64,000 nucleotides of DNA from contig SAQL01000004.1 of NCBI GenBank assembly GCA_004020645.1, positions 62,001 through 126,000 on the forward strand. The letters are read 5' to 3'. The notes beneath the pieces are model-generated. The model ran no database searches. It had not been told where the DNA came from and saw only the letters and a list, made by a program, of their open reading frames with translations. The stretch's first letter is position 1. Every line of letters begins with the position of its first letter. Below, piece after piece: positions 46,906 through 55,904 of the stretch. The DNA is from Mesorhizobium sp. GTDB lineage: Bacteria > Pseudomonadota > Alphaproteobacteria > Rhizobiales > Rhizobiaceae. A program made the translations under genes and the position numbers.

Positions 46906-46934
46906 TTGACGCCATATAAAGATTTCTTTATATC
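46906..46934 (+). promoter_or_regulatory. bmt promoter with palindromic operator
   Basis: TTGACG (46906-46911) and TATATC (46929-46934) are spaced 17 bases. A palindrome with 9-bp arms, ATATAAAGA and TCTTTATAT (46914-46933, 2-base spacer), fills the spacer and overlaps the -10. This resembles the operator I recall for ArsR-type SAM-cycle regulators in Alphaproteobacteria (SamR). Such placement would block RNA polymerase. Confidence 0.65.
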
Positions 46935-46972
46935 CTTATCTCGACAAAGAATTCCCGGAAGGTGTATTTCCA

Positions 46973-47989
46973 ATGACCAATCCAATTGACGCGCTGCTTG
47001 CCGAAAAGGGCGTTCTGCTTGCCGATGGCGCCACCGGCACCAATCTGTTCGCCATGGGACTCGAGGCCGGCGAGGCTCCAGAGTTGCTGAACGAGACGGC
47101 TCCCGACACCATCACCAGTCTGCACCAGAACTTCGTCGATGCCGGCGCCGACATCATTCTCACCAACTCCTTCGGCGGTACCCGCCACCGGCTGAAGCTG
47201 CACCATGCGCAGGACCGCGTGCATGCGCTGAACAAGCGCGCCGCCGAGATCGCCCGCGCAGTCGCCGATAAAGCCGGCCGCAAGGTCATCGTGGCGGGCT
47301 CGGTCGGCCCGACCGGCGAGTTGCTGGTGCCGCTCGGCGCCATGACCTATGACGAGGCGGTCGAGGCCTTTGCCGAACAGATCGAGGGCCTGAAGGCCGG
47401 CGGCGCCGAAGTCGCCTGGATCGAGACAATGTCGGCGCCGGACGAAATCCGCGCCGCAGCCGAAGCCGCGATCCGCGTCGGCTTGCCCTATACCTACACC
47501 GGCTCCTTCGACACCGCCGGTCGCACCATGATGGGGCTGTTGCCGAAGGACATCCACGACGTTGCCGATGGGCTGCCGCAGGCGCCGCTCGGGGTCGGCG
47601 CCAATTGCGGTGTCGGCGCCTCCGACATCCTCGCCTCGCTGCTCGATATGACCGAGGCGAAGCCGGAGGCGACGGTGATCGTCAAGGGCAATTGCGGCAT
47701 TCCGGAATTTCGCGGCGCCGAAATCCATTATTCCGGCACGCCCGAACTGATGGCCGACTATGTCAGGCTGGCCGTCGATGCCGGCGCCAAAATCGTCGGC
47801 GGTTGCTGCGGCACCTCGTTCGCCCACCTCGCCGCCATGCGCAAGGCACTCGACGCGCATACCAGGTCGGATCGCCCGACCGTCGAGAAAATCGTCGAGC
47901 GCATCGGCCCGATGCGCAACAAGCAGGCGACAGTCAACACCGCCGAGACCAGCGAAGCCCGCCGCGAGCGCCGGCGCAGCCGCGCCTGA
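46973..47989 (+). CDS. bmt: betaine-homocysteine S-methyltransferase family protein
   Basis: The 338-residue TIM-barrel methyltransferase has the homocysteine-binding zinc site Cys212 (GANCGVG), Cys278 and Cys279 (VGGCCGT). The N-terminal block LADGATGTNLFAMGLEAGE is typical. It transfers a methyl group from glycine betaine, or from a related onium donor, to homocysteine and gives methionine plus dimethylglycine. The start at 46973 is preceded by GGAAGG. Upstream is a promoter overlapped by a palindromic operator. The dimethylglycine produced would feed the oxidoreductase encoded at 38193. Confidence 0.9.
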   Translation: MTNPIDALLAEKGVLLADGATGTNLFAMGLEAGEAPELLNETAPDTITSLHQNFVDAGADIILTNSFGGTRHRLKLHHAQDRVHALNKRAAEIARAVADKAGRKVIVAGSVGPTGELLVPLGAMTYDEAVEAFAEQIEGLKAGGAEVAWIETMSAPDEIRAAAEAAIRVGLPYTYTGSFDTAGRTMMGLLPKDIHDVADGLPQAPLGVGANCGVGASDILASLLDMTEAKPEATVIVKGNCGIPEFRGAEIHYSGTPELMADYVRLAVDAGAKIVGGCCGTSFAHLAAMRKALDAHTRSDRPTVEKIVERIGPMRNKQATVNTAETSEARRERRRSRA

Positions 47990-48002
47990 CAAATATTGAA
48001 AA

Positions 48003-48030
48003 AGGCCGGCAAGGTTTTCCTCGCCGGCCT
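48003..48030. terminator. stem-loop after bmt
   Basis: AGGCCGGC and GCCGGCCT form a perfect 8-bp stem with a 12-base loop 13 bases after the bmt stop. There is no U-tract on the + strand, so its efficiency as a terminator is doubtful. Confidence 0.5.
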
Positions 48031-48101
48031 GGGTCACCCGCCCGTGTGTAAGTTTCCCGTATCAGAACGATTCTATCTGAGGAAACCGGCCGTCATCACC
48101 A

Positions 48102-50207
48102 TTACCGGTTACCGCCGAGCGCCGAGGCAAGGCGCACCAGCGAGAGGAACTCGGACCGGTAGCCAAACGGGTCGGTTCCCCGGGCGGCAGTGGCAATCTC
48201 CATGATCTTGTCGTAGCCGAACTTCGCGGTTGCATCCTCGTCGCGCAGCTTCTGGCCGAAGGCCGCGACGGCAACGGAGAAACGCTGGTCGGTGCTGGCC
48301 TGGTCGAAATCAGCTACTTCATTGGCCGATGTCACCGGCGTGGTGATCAGCTTCGAGGCATCCTCGTTCGGCAACTTGTAGCGGATCTTCACGAACGCAT
48401 ATTCGTCGGCATTGGCGACGCCGCCATTGTTCACTGCAGCCTGGCCGTAGCGCAGCGGATCGATTTGCTCGCCGCCGTTGCCTTTCGGCGTAATCTCGTA
48501 GATCGCAGTGACCGAATGGCCGGAGCCGATCTCGCCGGCATCGACGCGGTCGTTGTTGAAATCCTCGCGGTTCAAGGCGCGGGTCTCGTAGCCGATCAGC
48601 CGGTATTCCGAGACTTTTTGCGGGTTGAACTCGACCTGGATCTTCACGTCCTTGGCGATGGTAAATAGCGTCGAAGACGCATCCTCGACCAGCACCTTCT
48701 CCGCCTCGGCCAAAGTATCGATATAGGCGGCGGTGCCGTTGCCGTTCTGGGCGATGGTCTGCATCATCTGATCGTTCAGATTGCCGCGACCGAAACCGAA
48801 CACCGACAGGAACACGCCGGTCTTGCGCTCCTTTTCGATCAATCGCTTTAGATCGTCGTCGTCGGTCTGGCCGACGTTGAAGTCGCCGTCCGTGGCGAGC
48901 ATCACACGATTGATCCCCTCGTTGACAAAGGATTTCTGCGCCAGCCTGTAGGCTTCCTTGATACCCGCCTCGCCGGCCGTGCTGCCGCCGGGCGCCAACG
49001 TGTCGATGGCATTGAGAATCTTGTCCTTCTCCGAAACCTTCGTCGGCTCCAGGACGGTGCCGGCATCGCCCGCATAGGTGACGATCGAAACCGTGTCGTC
49101 GGGCTTCAATTTGTTGACCAGAAGCCGGAAGGCGGACTGCAAGAGCGGCAGCTTATCCTGCTCGTTCATCGAGCCCGACACGTCGATCAGGAAGACCAGA
49201 TTGGCCTTGGGCTGCTCGGCCGGCTTCGCGTCGAAACCTTTGATGGCGACATGCATCAGCCTGGTGTGCTGGTTCCACGGCGTCGGCATGACGCTGACGG
49301 TCGAGTTGAACGGCGTCGAGGCAACGTCCGGACCTTTCCAGTCATAGGGGAAGTAGTTGATCATCTCCTCGACGCGGACCGTGTCGGCCTGCGGCACGAC
49401 ACCTTCCCTGAGCGAACGCCGCACAAAGGAATAGGAGGCCGTGTCGACATCGATCGAGAAGGTCGAGACCGGGTCTTCGAGCGCGGCACGCACCGGATTG
49501 CTCTTGAAATCCTCGACACGGTCGCGGTTTTGCTCCGGCAGCGGCATCTGGTCAGCCGGTGCGGTCGAAGGCTGAGCCATCAACTTGGATTCAGCGCCCC
49601 GCATGCGGCCAGCCTGCGTGGCTCCGTCGGCCGCAGGAGCCGCAGTACTTGAACCGCCAGCCAGCGCCTCGCGAGGCGAGGGCTCGGGCGCATTGCGAGC
49701 CAGCATATCCTGCTGCACCAGGCCACCCATCGCGTTCGATTCGGGCTTCGGCGGCGATGCCGGCGCAAGCGCCTCGGCTGCGTCGCGGCTTTCGGCGTCG
49801 GCATCGGCTTTCTTCCGCTTGTCGGCCTCGGCTACGGTGAGCGGTCTCGCCGTTGGCGGCGCATTAGCCACTGGTTTGTCGGCCAGCGTTTCGGTGATCT
49901 TCTCGTCGCCACCGGAATAGAATGGCTGCTCCTGCAGCATATAGATCGCAGCGTATCCGGCGATCGGCAGGGCGACGAGCCCGGCAATGGCCGGGGTAGC
50001 GAAGAGTTTCTTTTGCATGATTTCGCTCCAGAGCTTTTGTGCTCGCTCTGTGAGACGAAGCCCGTTCGCCGATCCTTGGGAGGCGGGTGAAGTTTTTTCG
50101 TCCAGGTCGTAGGCCCGCATGGCGGCCTCGAAGGCGCGCGTCTTCGCGTCGGTGCCCGGTGCCGGCGTTGCGATGTCGCGCAGCCTGTTGAGTTCGTTGT
50201 CGACCAT
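48102..50207 (-). CDS. VWA-domain membrane-anchored protein (YfbK-like)
   Basis: The 701-residue protein has a single transmembrane helix near residues 74-92 (FATPAIAGLVALPIAGYAAIYML), a long Ala/Pro-rich segment to about residue 225, and a conserved segment containing VSTFSIDVDTASYSFVRRSL. A von Willebrand A domain follows with an intact MIDAS (DVSGSMN, TAGEAG, ATDGDFN), then a C-terminal DUF3520-type region. The N-terminal 70 residues face the cytoplasm and could act as an anti-sigma domain for the ECF factor encoded just upstream. The start at 50207 lies just beyond the sigma gene stop after GGGGAAG; a GTG at 50213 overlaps that stop. Confidence 0.82.
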   Translation of the reverse strand: MVDNELNRLRDIATPAPGTDAKTRAFEAAMRAYDLDEKTSPASQGSANGLRLTERAQKLWSEIMQKKLFATPAIAGLVALPIAGYAAIYMLQEQPFYSGGDEKITETLADKPVANAPPTARPLTVAEADKRKKADADAESRDAAEALAPASPPKPESNAMGGLVQQDMLARNAPEPSPREALAGGSSTAAPAADGATQAGRMRGAESKLMAQPSTAPADQMPLPEQNRDRVEDFKSNPVRAALEDPVSTFSIDVDTASYSFVRRSLREGVVPQADTVRVEEMINYFPYDWKGPDVASTPFNSTVSVMPTPWNQHTRLMHVAIKGFDAKPAEQPKANLVFLIDVSGSMNEQDKLPLLQSAFRLLVNKLKPDDTVSIVTYAGDAGTVLEPTKVSEKDKILNAIDTLAPGGSTAGEAGIKEAYRLAQKSFVNEGINRVMLATDGDFNVGQTDDDDLKRLIEKERKTGVFLSVFGFGRGNLNDQMMQTIAQNGNGTAAYIDTLAEAEKVLVEDASSTLFTIAKDVKIQVEFNPQKVSEYRLIGYETRALNREDFNNDRVDAGEIGSGHSVTAIYEITPKGNGGEQIDPLRYGQAAVNNGGVANADEYAFVKIRYKLPNEDASKLITTPVTSANEVADFDQASTDQRFSVAVAAFGQKLRDEDATAKFGYDKIMEIATAARGTDPFGYRSEFLSLVRLASALGGNR

Positions 50208-50209
50208 GA

Positions 50210-50773
50210 TCACACTTCCCCGGCTGAAAGCAGGAGCGTTTTCAACCGTTTCTTCGCTTCATGGATGTGCCAGGAAACCGTCGTCTCCGAGATTCCCATC
50301 GCCTCGGCGGCAACTGCGTGGCTCAGCCCTTCGCCGTAGACGAGCAGCACTGCGTCGCGCTGCTTGCCCGGCAGCATCCGCACCGCCGCCCAAAGCGCCT
50401 CGGCCGGATCTTCGGGCTCGACCGGAGCTTCTCCCGAGATCCGCTCGTAAGCGCCGTAGGCTGCGGTCTTGGTCGTCTCGCGGACGGTCTTGCGCATCAT
50501 GTCGCGCGCTGCATTCAGCGTCATGGCGTAGAGCCAGGTGGTGAAGGCGCCGTTGCCATGATAATCGCGGATCGCCCGGCCAAGCCGGACGCAAACTTCC
50601 TGGGCGATATCCTCGGCGTCGGCCTTTTTCCCGCACCAGCGATAGGCGGCGCGATAGACGAAATCATAGTGCCTTTCGAGCAATGTGCCGAAAGCCCCCC
50701 TGTCTCCGCCCTTCGCCCGCCTGATCAACTCGGCGTCGGAGGCTTCGCTTTCATCCAGCATCAGCGCCATCAT
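50210..50773 (-). CDS. ECF-type RNA polymerase sigma factor
   Basis: The 187-residue protein has sigma region 2 (residues about 22-88, FGTLLERHYDFVYRAAYRW to YHGNGAFTTWLYAMTLNAARD) and region 4 (about 125-178, LWAAVRMLPGKQRDAVLLVYGEGLSHAVAAEAMGISETTVSWHIHEAKKRL). It recruits RNA polymerase to a specific set of stress or envelope genes. The VWA-protein gene is translated directly after it, so the two likely act together. A dedicated anti-sigma gene is not present. Confidence 0.9.
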   Translation of the reverse strand: MMALMLDESEASDAELIRRAKGGDRGAFGTLLERHYDFVYRAAYRWCGKKADAEDIAQEVCVRLGRAIRDYHGNGAFTTWLYAMTLNAARDMMRKTVRETTKTAAYGAYERISGEAPVEPEDPAEALWAAVRMLPGKQRDAVLLVYGEGLSHAVAAEAMGISETTVSWHIHEAKKRLKTLLLSAGEV

Positions 50774-50864
50774 TTGCCTGTTGGACGAAGGCTAATGGCG
50801 ATTCCTTGGGATGATGGAAGAAAAAACATAAACCGCCTTCGAGGACACCAACCAAGGGCACCTC

Positions 50865-51959
50865 TCACTCTGCGGGACAGACCAGGCGCACGGTGACCGT
50901 CTGCTTGCCACTGACCGACATGCCACCCTGTCTCAGGATCTTGGCGATCGGCATCGTGCTGACATCTTGCGAGACGTCCGCCTCGCTCGCAAAACGTTCT
51001 GCTGCAAACACCTCGCCGCTGCCGACTTCGCCTTGAGGACGCATCGACATGCCGTAACCGCCCATGCAGCGAAGCTTTATGTCGCCGGGCCTGCCTGTCG
51101 ACTTGCTCTTGAGGCTCATAACAAAGCCATCCGTATCCAGAGCCATATCAATGTCATCGTTGAGTTGCCCGCTCGATTTGCACGTCATGCCGCCGATCTT
51201 CGCGTTCTTGATCTTGCCGGATTGTTTGCCCTTTCCGTTCACCGTCCAACTGTCCGACCCGGGCGAGCTCTTGCCCTCCATCTCGATCGCCGGCGTTACG
51301 TACGAATAAGTGGCATCGAACTGCGGACCCTTGATGCGGGGCTCCAACTTCGCTTCCACGGTGATTGTCCCCTCATCCACGATGCGCTTGAGTTGCGCCC
51401 GCATGGCGTTAGCCTGCTCCCGATAGCGTTCGGCTTCCTCGGCGGCGAACTGACTGGGCAATCTATCCCAGTAGACCGCAGCGGTTTCCCTTGCGCATCT
51501 CTGCCTGTGTTCGGCCTCATGGGCCAGCGCGATGTCGGCGATCTCCTTGCACTGCGAGCCGGCGCGCAGCGCCTCGAGTTCGGCCGGCTTCTGCTCGCAG
51601 CTGCCAAACTTCATGCCCACGGTCACAGGGCCCGAGTAGCCGTAGGCCGGGTTGTAAGGAAGCTTGAACGTGCGCATGATGACGGCACGCGCCCTGGACG
51701 ACCGGTCATGGATGCTAACATCTGAATCCGGGTGGGTCGGGTTCTTGTGCGCTTCAATCAGCGGATCCTCGACCGCCTTGAGCTTCGCCGCCATATCGGC
51801 GAAGAACATCGCCTCATACTCCGCGTTCTTCAGTTCTTCCTGAACGCTGCGCAGGTTCCGGCAGGAACATTTTGCTTGGTCGGCAAAGGCTGGCAGGATC
51901 ATCGCGCTGGACAACAGGCAAAAGCCTAGAACCTTGCCCGTGAGAGAAACCCGCATCAT
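50865..51959 (-). CDS. exported protein with HExxH motif
   Basis: The 364-residue protein has a signal peptide (cleavage after LPAFA, residue 26) and four Cys by residue 137. A His147-Glu148-Ala-Glu-His151 motif (ALAHEAEHRQRC) fits a zinc metalloprotease or a metal-binding site. The C-terminal part from residue 215 is beta-rich with Gly/Ser/Lys runs. No family is recognised, so catalytic activity is unproven. Two ATG codons at the start (51959 and 51956) are equally likely. Confidence 0.65.
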   Translation of the reverse strand: MMRVSLTGKVLGFCLLSSAMILPAFADQAKCSCRNLRSVQEELKNAEYEAMFFADMAAKLKAVEDPLIEAHKNPTHPDSDVSIHDRSSRARAVIMRTFKLPYNPAYGYSGPVTVGMKFGSCEQKPAELEALRAGSQCKEIADIALAHEAEHRQRCARETAAVYWDRLPSQFAAEEAERYREQANAMRAQLKRIVDEGTITVEAKLEPRIKGPQFDATYSYVTPAIEMEGKSSPGSDSWTVNGKGKQSGKIKNAKIGGMTCKSSGQLNDDIDMALDTDGFVMSLKSKSTGRPGDIKLRCMGGYGMSMRPQGEVGSGEVFAAERFASEADVSQDVSTMPIAKILRQGGMSVSGKQTVTVRLVCPAE

Positions 51960-52032
51960 GCCCCCTGATCAAACGACTGCCGCCGGTATTCAGGAGCTAT
52001 GTTTCGAGACTATGTCGCCGGCTCCGGCGGGC

Positions 52033-52764
52033 TTAGCCCAGAGTTTCCGCGAATAACGTCGCCAATCGTTTCCAGTGGCGCTCGGCGCCGGCCGCATCGA
52101 AGGCGCTGTGGTCCGGCACGCACCAGCCATGCGCCATACCGGCATAATTCTCGATGACATGGCCGACTTCAGCCACGCGCAGCGCTTCGGCCAGCCGCGC
52201 CGCCTGCTCCGGCGGAAAACTTCTATCAACACCTGCAGTGCCGACATAGACCCGCGCCTTGATCGACGCAGCCTTCCGGTGCGGGCTATCGGCGGCATCG
52301 CTCGCCAGATTGCCGCCATGGAAACTAGCCGCGGCAATGATGCGGTCGGGATAGGTCGCAGCGGCGTTCAGCGCCCGCGCTCCGCCCATGCAATAGCCGA
52401 CGGTGCCGACCGGTCCGGTCAGGCCTTCGGCATCGAGCGCATCGAGGAAAGCGCCGCTGTCGCGGACGGTCATGTCCTGCGTCGTGCCGCTGAGGAGACC
52501 CGTGATAACAGCCTTGCGCTTCTCGTCGCTGAATGCGGTCTTGGCCTCGAACGGGCCGTAGGGCGCATTGCGGTAGAAAAGGTCCGGGACCAACACCGCG
52601 CAATTTTCGCCTGCAAGTCGTTCCGCCATTTGGTCGAGCGCCGGCCGCGGGCCAAAAGCGTCCATATAGAGGATGATTGCGGCCTTGGCCGGGGCCGCCG
52701 AGCGGAATAGACCGGCTTTTGCCAAGCCGTCGCTGGTTTTGATCTGAATGTCCCGCTTCGCCAT
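52033..52764 (-). CDS. dienelactone hydrolase family protein
   Basis: The 243-residue alpha/beta hydrolase has the DLH pattern: nucleophile Cys125 in VGYCMGGARALN, an Asp in TAGVDRSFPPE and a His in AGMAHGWCVPD. Dienelactone hydrolases open lactone rings in aromatic degradation, but many relatives act on other esters. The start at 52764 follows GGGAG at 8 bases; the in-frame region upstream to 53010 overlaps the Fe-S protein gene and is not real. No aromatic pathway genes are near. Confidence 0.85.
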   Translation of the reverse strand: MAKRDIQIKTSDGLAKAGLFRSAAPAKAAIILYMDAFGPRPALDQMAERLAGENCAVLVPDLFYRNAPYGPFEAKTAFSDEKRKAVITGLLSGTTQDMTVRDSGAFLDALDAEGLTGPVGTVGYCMGGARALNAAATYPDRIIAAASFHGGNLASDAADSPHRKAASIKARVYVGTAGVDRSFPPEQAARLAEALRVAEVGHVIENYAGMAHGWCVPDHSAFDAAGAERHWKRLATLFAETLG

Positions 52765-52846
52765 CACCCACTCCCTTGACTTGTCGTGCGATACATATCC
52801 ACGCCGGCCATCTGGGCAAGCCGATTTCGTGCGGCATTCGGCGACG

Positions 52847-53566
52847 CTACAGGCCGGCGAACGCCGCCATATGGAAGGCCTGAACCTGTGGCGGATAGCG
52901 ATAGGCGGTGCCGTAGGGACAGGCGTTGCGGTCGAAACAGCCACCGGTGCGGCACGGCGCGCCGTTTTGCCCACGCACATGCGCCAGACAGGTTTTGTGC
53001 GCGAAACCATCCGCAGAATAAGCGTCGACCGGACAGGATTTCAGGCAAGGTTTGTCGACACATGCATCGCAAAGGTGAATCACGTCGCGGGGCTCTGGAA
53101 GCGCAATCTCGTCCTCGAACAGCAGCGCGCCGCGATAGGCGTGCCAGAGCCCATATTGCGGATGCATGAGGATGCCGAGCGGCGACGGCCGCAAGCCCTC
53201 CGCCCGCATCGCCCATTGCTGGAACGGCAGATATGGCCTGTCGGACGGTGACACGGCCCGCGCGCCGAAGTCGTTCGCCACCGTGCCGATCACTTCGCGC
53301 GACCATGCATCGAGCGGATTGGCGATGGTCCCCGATTGGCTTTCTTTCCAGCGCAGGAAATGCGGCCATGGCGCGGCGCCCGCCTGCCCGACCAGCAGCA
53401 CGGATCTGGCGGCAGCGCCAGAGAGACCGGAAGGGGACTGCTCACCGTCTGCGAAATTGAAGCCGCCGCGGGGGGTGAGCCCGTGAGCGGTCAACGCCTT
53501 GTCAACGCCTTCATAACGAGGTCGGGACTCGTGCGATGGCAACCAAAAAGACGTCACATCGGACAT
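52847..53566 (-). CDS. 4Fe-4S dicluster-type ferredoxin domain protein
   Basis: The 239-residue protein has CDACVDKPCLKSCP (about residues 164-177), the 4Fe-4S motif, followed by CLAHVRGQNGAPCRTGGCFDRNACPYG, a second Cys set. The fold resembles the C-terminal part of epoxyqueuosine reductase-like proteins. The N-terminal 120 residues (WREV.G.VANDFGARAVSPSDRPYLPFQQ) are a separate region. It is likely an electron-transfer or radical-associated protein. The start at 53566 overlaps the next upstream gene by 13 bases; the ribosome binding site is weak. Confidence 0.75.
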   Translation of the reverse strand: MSDVTSFWLPSHESRPRYEGVDKALTAHGLTPRGGFNFADGEQSPSGLSGAAARSVLLVGQAGAAPWPHFLRWKESQSGTIANPLDAWSREVIGTVANDFGARAVSPSDRPYLPFQQWAMRAEGLRPSPLGILMHPQYGLWHAYRGALLFEDEIALPEPRDVIHLCDACVDKPCLKSCPVDAYSADGFAHKTCLAHVRGQNGAPCRTGGCFDRNACPYGTAYRYPPQVQAFHMAAFAGL

Positions 53567-54006
53567 GTTGCTTTATGAACTCGTAAGCTGCGTGACTCTC
53601 GTTTCGGATCGTGAGGGCGGGAACACCCCCAGACCACATGGCTCCAACCTTTCCCCCGATCATCGACAATCGTCAGCGAGCACCTAAAACCGTTTTCGTC
53701 ATCCGAGCAGGTAGGGGTCCGCGGCAGATCAAATTCTAACTCTATGGAACAAGTTTGAAGTTTCAAACCGCGAGCCGCGGCCTGGGCCTCAATCATGGAA
53801 CGATACCGTCCTATCATCGAACCGAAGGCTGGCAATATCGCAGAAGACTGTTCTGAGAGGTCCATTCGAATTTTGGACGTCGAACTGTTTCGTGCCAATG
53901 AGTGAAGTTTGCCAACGCCCCAGTAGCCATCAACGTCGTTGTTACGACTCACGAACGATCTGGCGATATCGATCGCGACACCCTTGAATACCTTCCTTCG
54001 AGCCAT
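53554..54006 (-). CDS. hypothetical protein (MARRKVFKG type)
   Basis: The 150-residue product starts MARRKVFKGVAIDIARSF and contains VSRNNDVDGYWGVGKLHSLA, a pattern I recall from small rhizobial hypothetical proteins. No signal peptide or membrane segment is seen. The ATG at 54006 is preferred over an upstream one at 54039. Its stop region overlaps the start of the Fe-S protein gene by 13 bases, so both may be coupled. The function is unknown. Confidence 0.55.
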   Translation of the reverse strand: MARRKVFKGVAIDIARSFVSRNNDVDGYWGVGKLHSLARNSSTSKIRMDLSEQSSAILPAFGSMIGRYRSMIEAQAAARGLKLQTCSIELEFDLPRTPTCSDDENGFRCSLTIVDDRGKGWSHVVWGCSRPHDPKRESRSLRVHKATCPM

Positions 54007-54150
54007 ACTTGTCTCCGGGCAAGCGATGTCCGAAGACATCGGACGGGCGGACGCAAATCACCCTTTCCTGTCCGGGTCGGAGAAGGCGCTCCGCCAGACT
54101 TCCTTGTGGATGATGTTGGCGACTTTAGCCCCGCCTGACTCGGGCTCCTT

Positions 54151-55725
54151 TCAGGTAAAAGCGTCGGCCATCGACGCCTTCTTGCTGGCGATGAAGTCCT
54201 TCAGCCCATCGTCGATGCCCTGATCGAGATGCGGCGCCTCGTAGCTTTCCAGCCAGCGGCGAGCGAGTTCGTTGGCGCGCTGCGGTGCGGTTTTTTCGCC
54301 CTCGGCCAGCCACTGCTCGTAGGAATTGTTGTCGGCGATGCTGGAACGGTAGAAGGCGGTCTGGAAATTAGCCTGCGTGTGGTCACAGCCGAGATAATGG
54401 CTGCCCGGGCCGACCTGGCGGATGGCGTCCATCGCCTGACCGTTTTCCGACAGGTCGACGCCTTCGGAGAACTTCTGCGTCATGCCGAGCTGGTCGATAT
54501 CCATCATGAACTTTTCGTAGCAGGAGGCGAGCCCGCCCTCGAGCCAGCCGGCCGAATGCAGCACGAAATTGGTGCCGGCTAGGATCGTCGAGTTCAGCGT
54601 GTTGGCGCTCTCGTAGGCCGCCTGCGCGTCCGGTATCTTCGAAGCGCAGAGCGAACCGCCGGTGCGGAACGGCAGGCCAAGCCGGCGCGCGAGCTGCGCC
54701 GCGCCATAGGAAACCAGCGACGGCTCCGGCGTGCCGAAGGTCGGCGCGCCCGACTGCATCGAGATCGACGACGCGAAAGTACCGAACAGCACCGGTGCGC
54801 CCGGCCGGATCAGCTGCGTGAACGACGCACCGGCCAGCACTTCGGCCAGAACCTGCGTCAGCGTGCCGGCGACCGTCACCGGGCTCATCGCTCCGGCGAG
54901 AATGAACGGCGTGACGATACAGGCCTGGTTGTGGCGCGAATAGACTTTCAGCGCACCCAGCATGGTCTCGTCGAACACCATCGGCGAATTGGCGTTGATC
55001 AGGCTTGTCAGCACCGTGTTGTTCTCGACGAAATCGTCGCCGAACACGATCTTGGCCATCGCAACCGTGTCTTCGGCGCGCTCCGGCGCAGTGACCGAGC
55101 CCATGAACGGCTTGTCCGAATATTTGATGTGGCTGTAGACCATGTCGAGATGGCGCTTGTTGACCGGAACGTCGACCGGCTCGCACACCGTGCCGCCCGA
55201 ATGATGGATCGACGGCGCCATATAGGCGAGCTTCACGAAATTCCGGAAATCCTCGATCGTCGCATAGCGCCTAACGCCATCGAGGTCGCGCACGAAGGGC
55301 GGGCCATAGACCGGCGCGAAGACGGTGGCGTTGCCGCCGATCTGCACCGAACGTTCGGCATTACGGGCATGCTGGGTGTAGACGGACGGCGCGGTCTTCA
55401 AAAGTGAGCGGCAGAGCCCTTTCGGGAAATGCACGCGCTCGCCCTTGACGTCGGCACCGGCCTCTTTCCACAGCTGCAGCGCCTCCGCGTCGTCGCGAAA
55501 GATGATGCCGATCTCTTCGAGCACCGTGTCGGTGTTCTTTTCGATCAGCGCCAGCCCTTCCTCGTCCAGCACCTCATAGACGTTGATCTTGCGCTTGATG
55601 TAGGTGAGCTGGGTGCCGGGGCCGCCCCCCGAGCGCGCCGCCCGCCGGGCAGCAGCACCACCGCTGGCGGCGCGTCCACGCCGCGCGTTTGACGCTTGCT
55701 GGTCGACCGGCGCGTTGTCACTCAT
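54151..55725 (-). CDS. MttB-family corrinoid methyltransferase (non-pyrrolysine), copy 2
   Basis: The 524-residue paralogue of the protein encoded at 36003 shares the Ala/Arg-rich N terminus (residues 12-32) and barrel blocks such as FVVIV/ACIVTPF.LAGAMSPVTVAGTL. No amber codon interrupts the frame. It transfers a methyl group from a quaternary amine or related donor to the corrinoid protein encoded divergently, 270 bases away. The ATG at 55725 follows CAGGGAAG; the upstream in-frame codons to 55764 are not coding. The pair with a corrinoid protein and DUF1638 gene is typical of rhizobia. Its substrate is not known; glycine betaine is the main candidate. Confidence 0.88.
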   Translation of the reverse strand: MSDNAPVDQQASNARRGRAASGGAAARRAARSGGGPGTQLTYIKRKINVYEVLDEEGLALIEKNTDTVLEEIGIIFRDDAEALQLWKEAGADVKGERVHFPKGLCRSLLKTAPSVYTQHARNAERSVQIGGNATVFAPVYGPPFVRDLDGVRRYATIEDFRNFVKLAYMAPSIHHSGGTVCEPVDVPVNKRHLDMVYSHIKYSDKPFMGSVTAPERAEDTVAMAKIVFGDDFVENNTVLTSLINANSPMVFDETMLGALKVYSRHNQACIVTPFILAGAMSPVTVAGTLTQVLAEVLAGASFTQLIRPGAPVLFGTFASSISMQSGAPTFGTPEPSLVSYGAAQLARRLGLPFRTGGSLCASKIPDAQAAYESANTLNSTILAGTNFVLHSAGWLEGGLASCYEKFMMDIDQLGMTQKFSEGVDLSENGQAMDAIRQVGPGSHYLGCDHTQANFQTAFYRSSIADNNSYEQWLAEGEKTAPQRANELARRWLESYEAPHLDQGIDDGLKDFIASKKASMADAFT

Positions 55726-55840
55726 GATCGTTCTTCCCTGACCTTGTTCTGGCGCAATTGTCACGGCCGCATATCGCGGCTTCTGGCCGGATCGTAACCA
55801 TGCACCCTATTCGAAACGGCCCGCCAGCGCCAACGCCTGT

Positions 55841-55904
55841 CGCAAAATCGACAAGAATTCCAATAGATTTGCGGTCGCTTTCCTTTTGCGGGAAGTCGCA
55901 AATC
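55841..55904. promoter_or_regulatory. cluster of CGCAAA/TTTGCG half-sites in mttB-corrinoid control region
   Basis: Four half-sites lie in 64 bases: CGCAAAATC (55841), GATTTGCG (55866-55873), TTTTGCG (55884-55890) and CGCAAATC (55897-55904). The second and fourth form a perfect 8-bp inverted repeat with a 23-base spacer. Such a cluster between divergent genes suggests a shared regulator. Confidence 0.45.
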
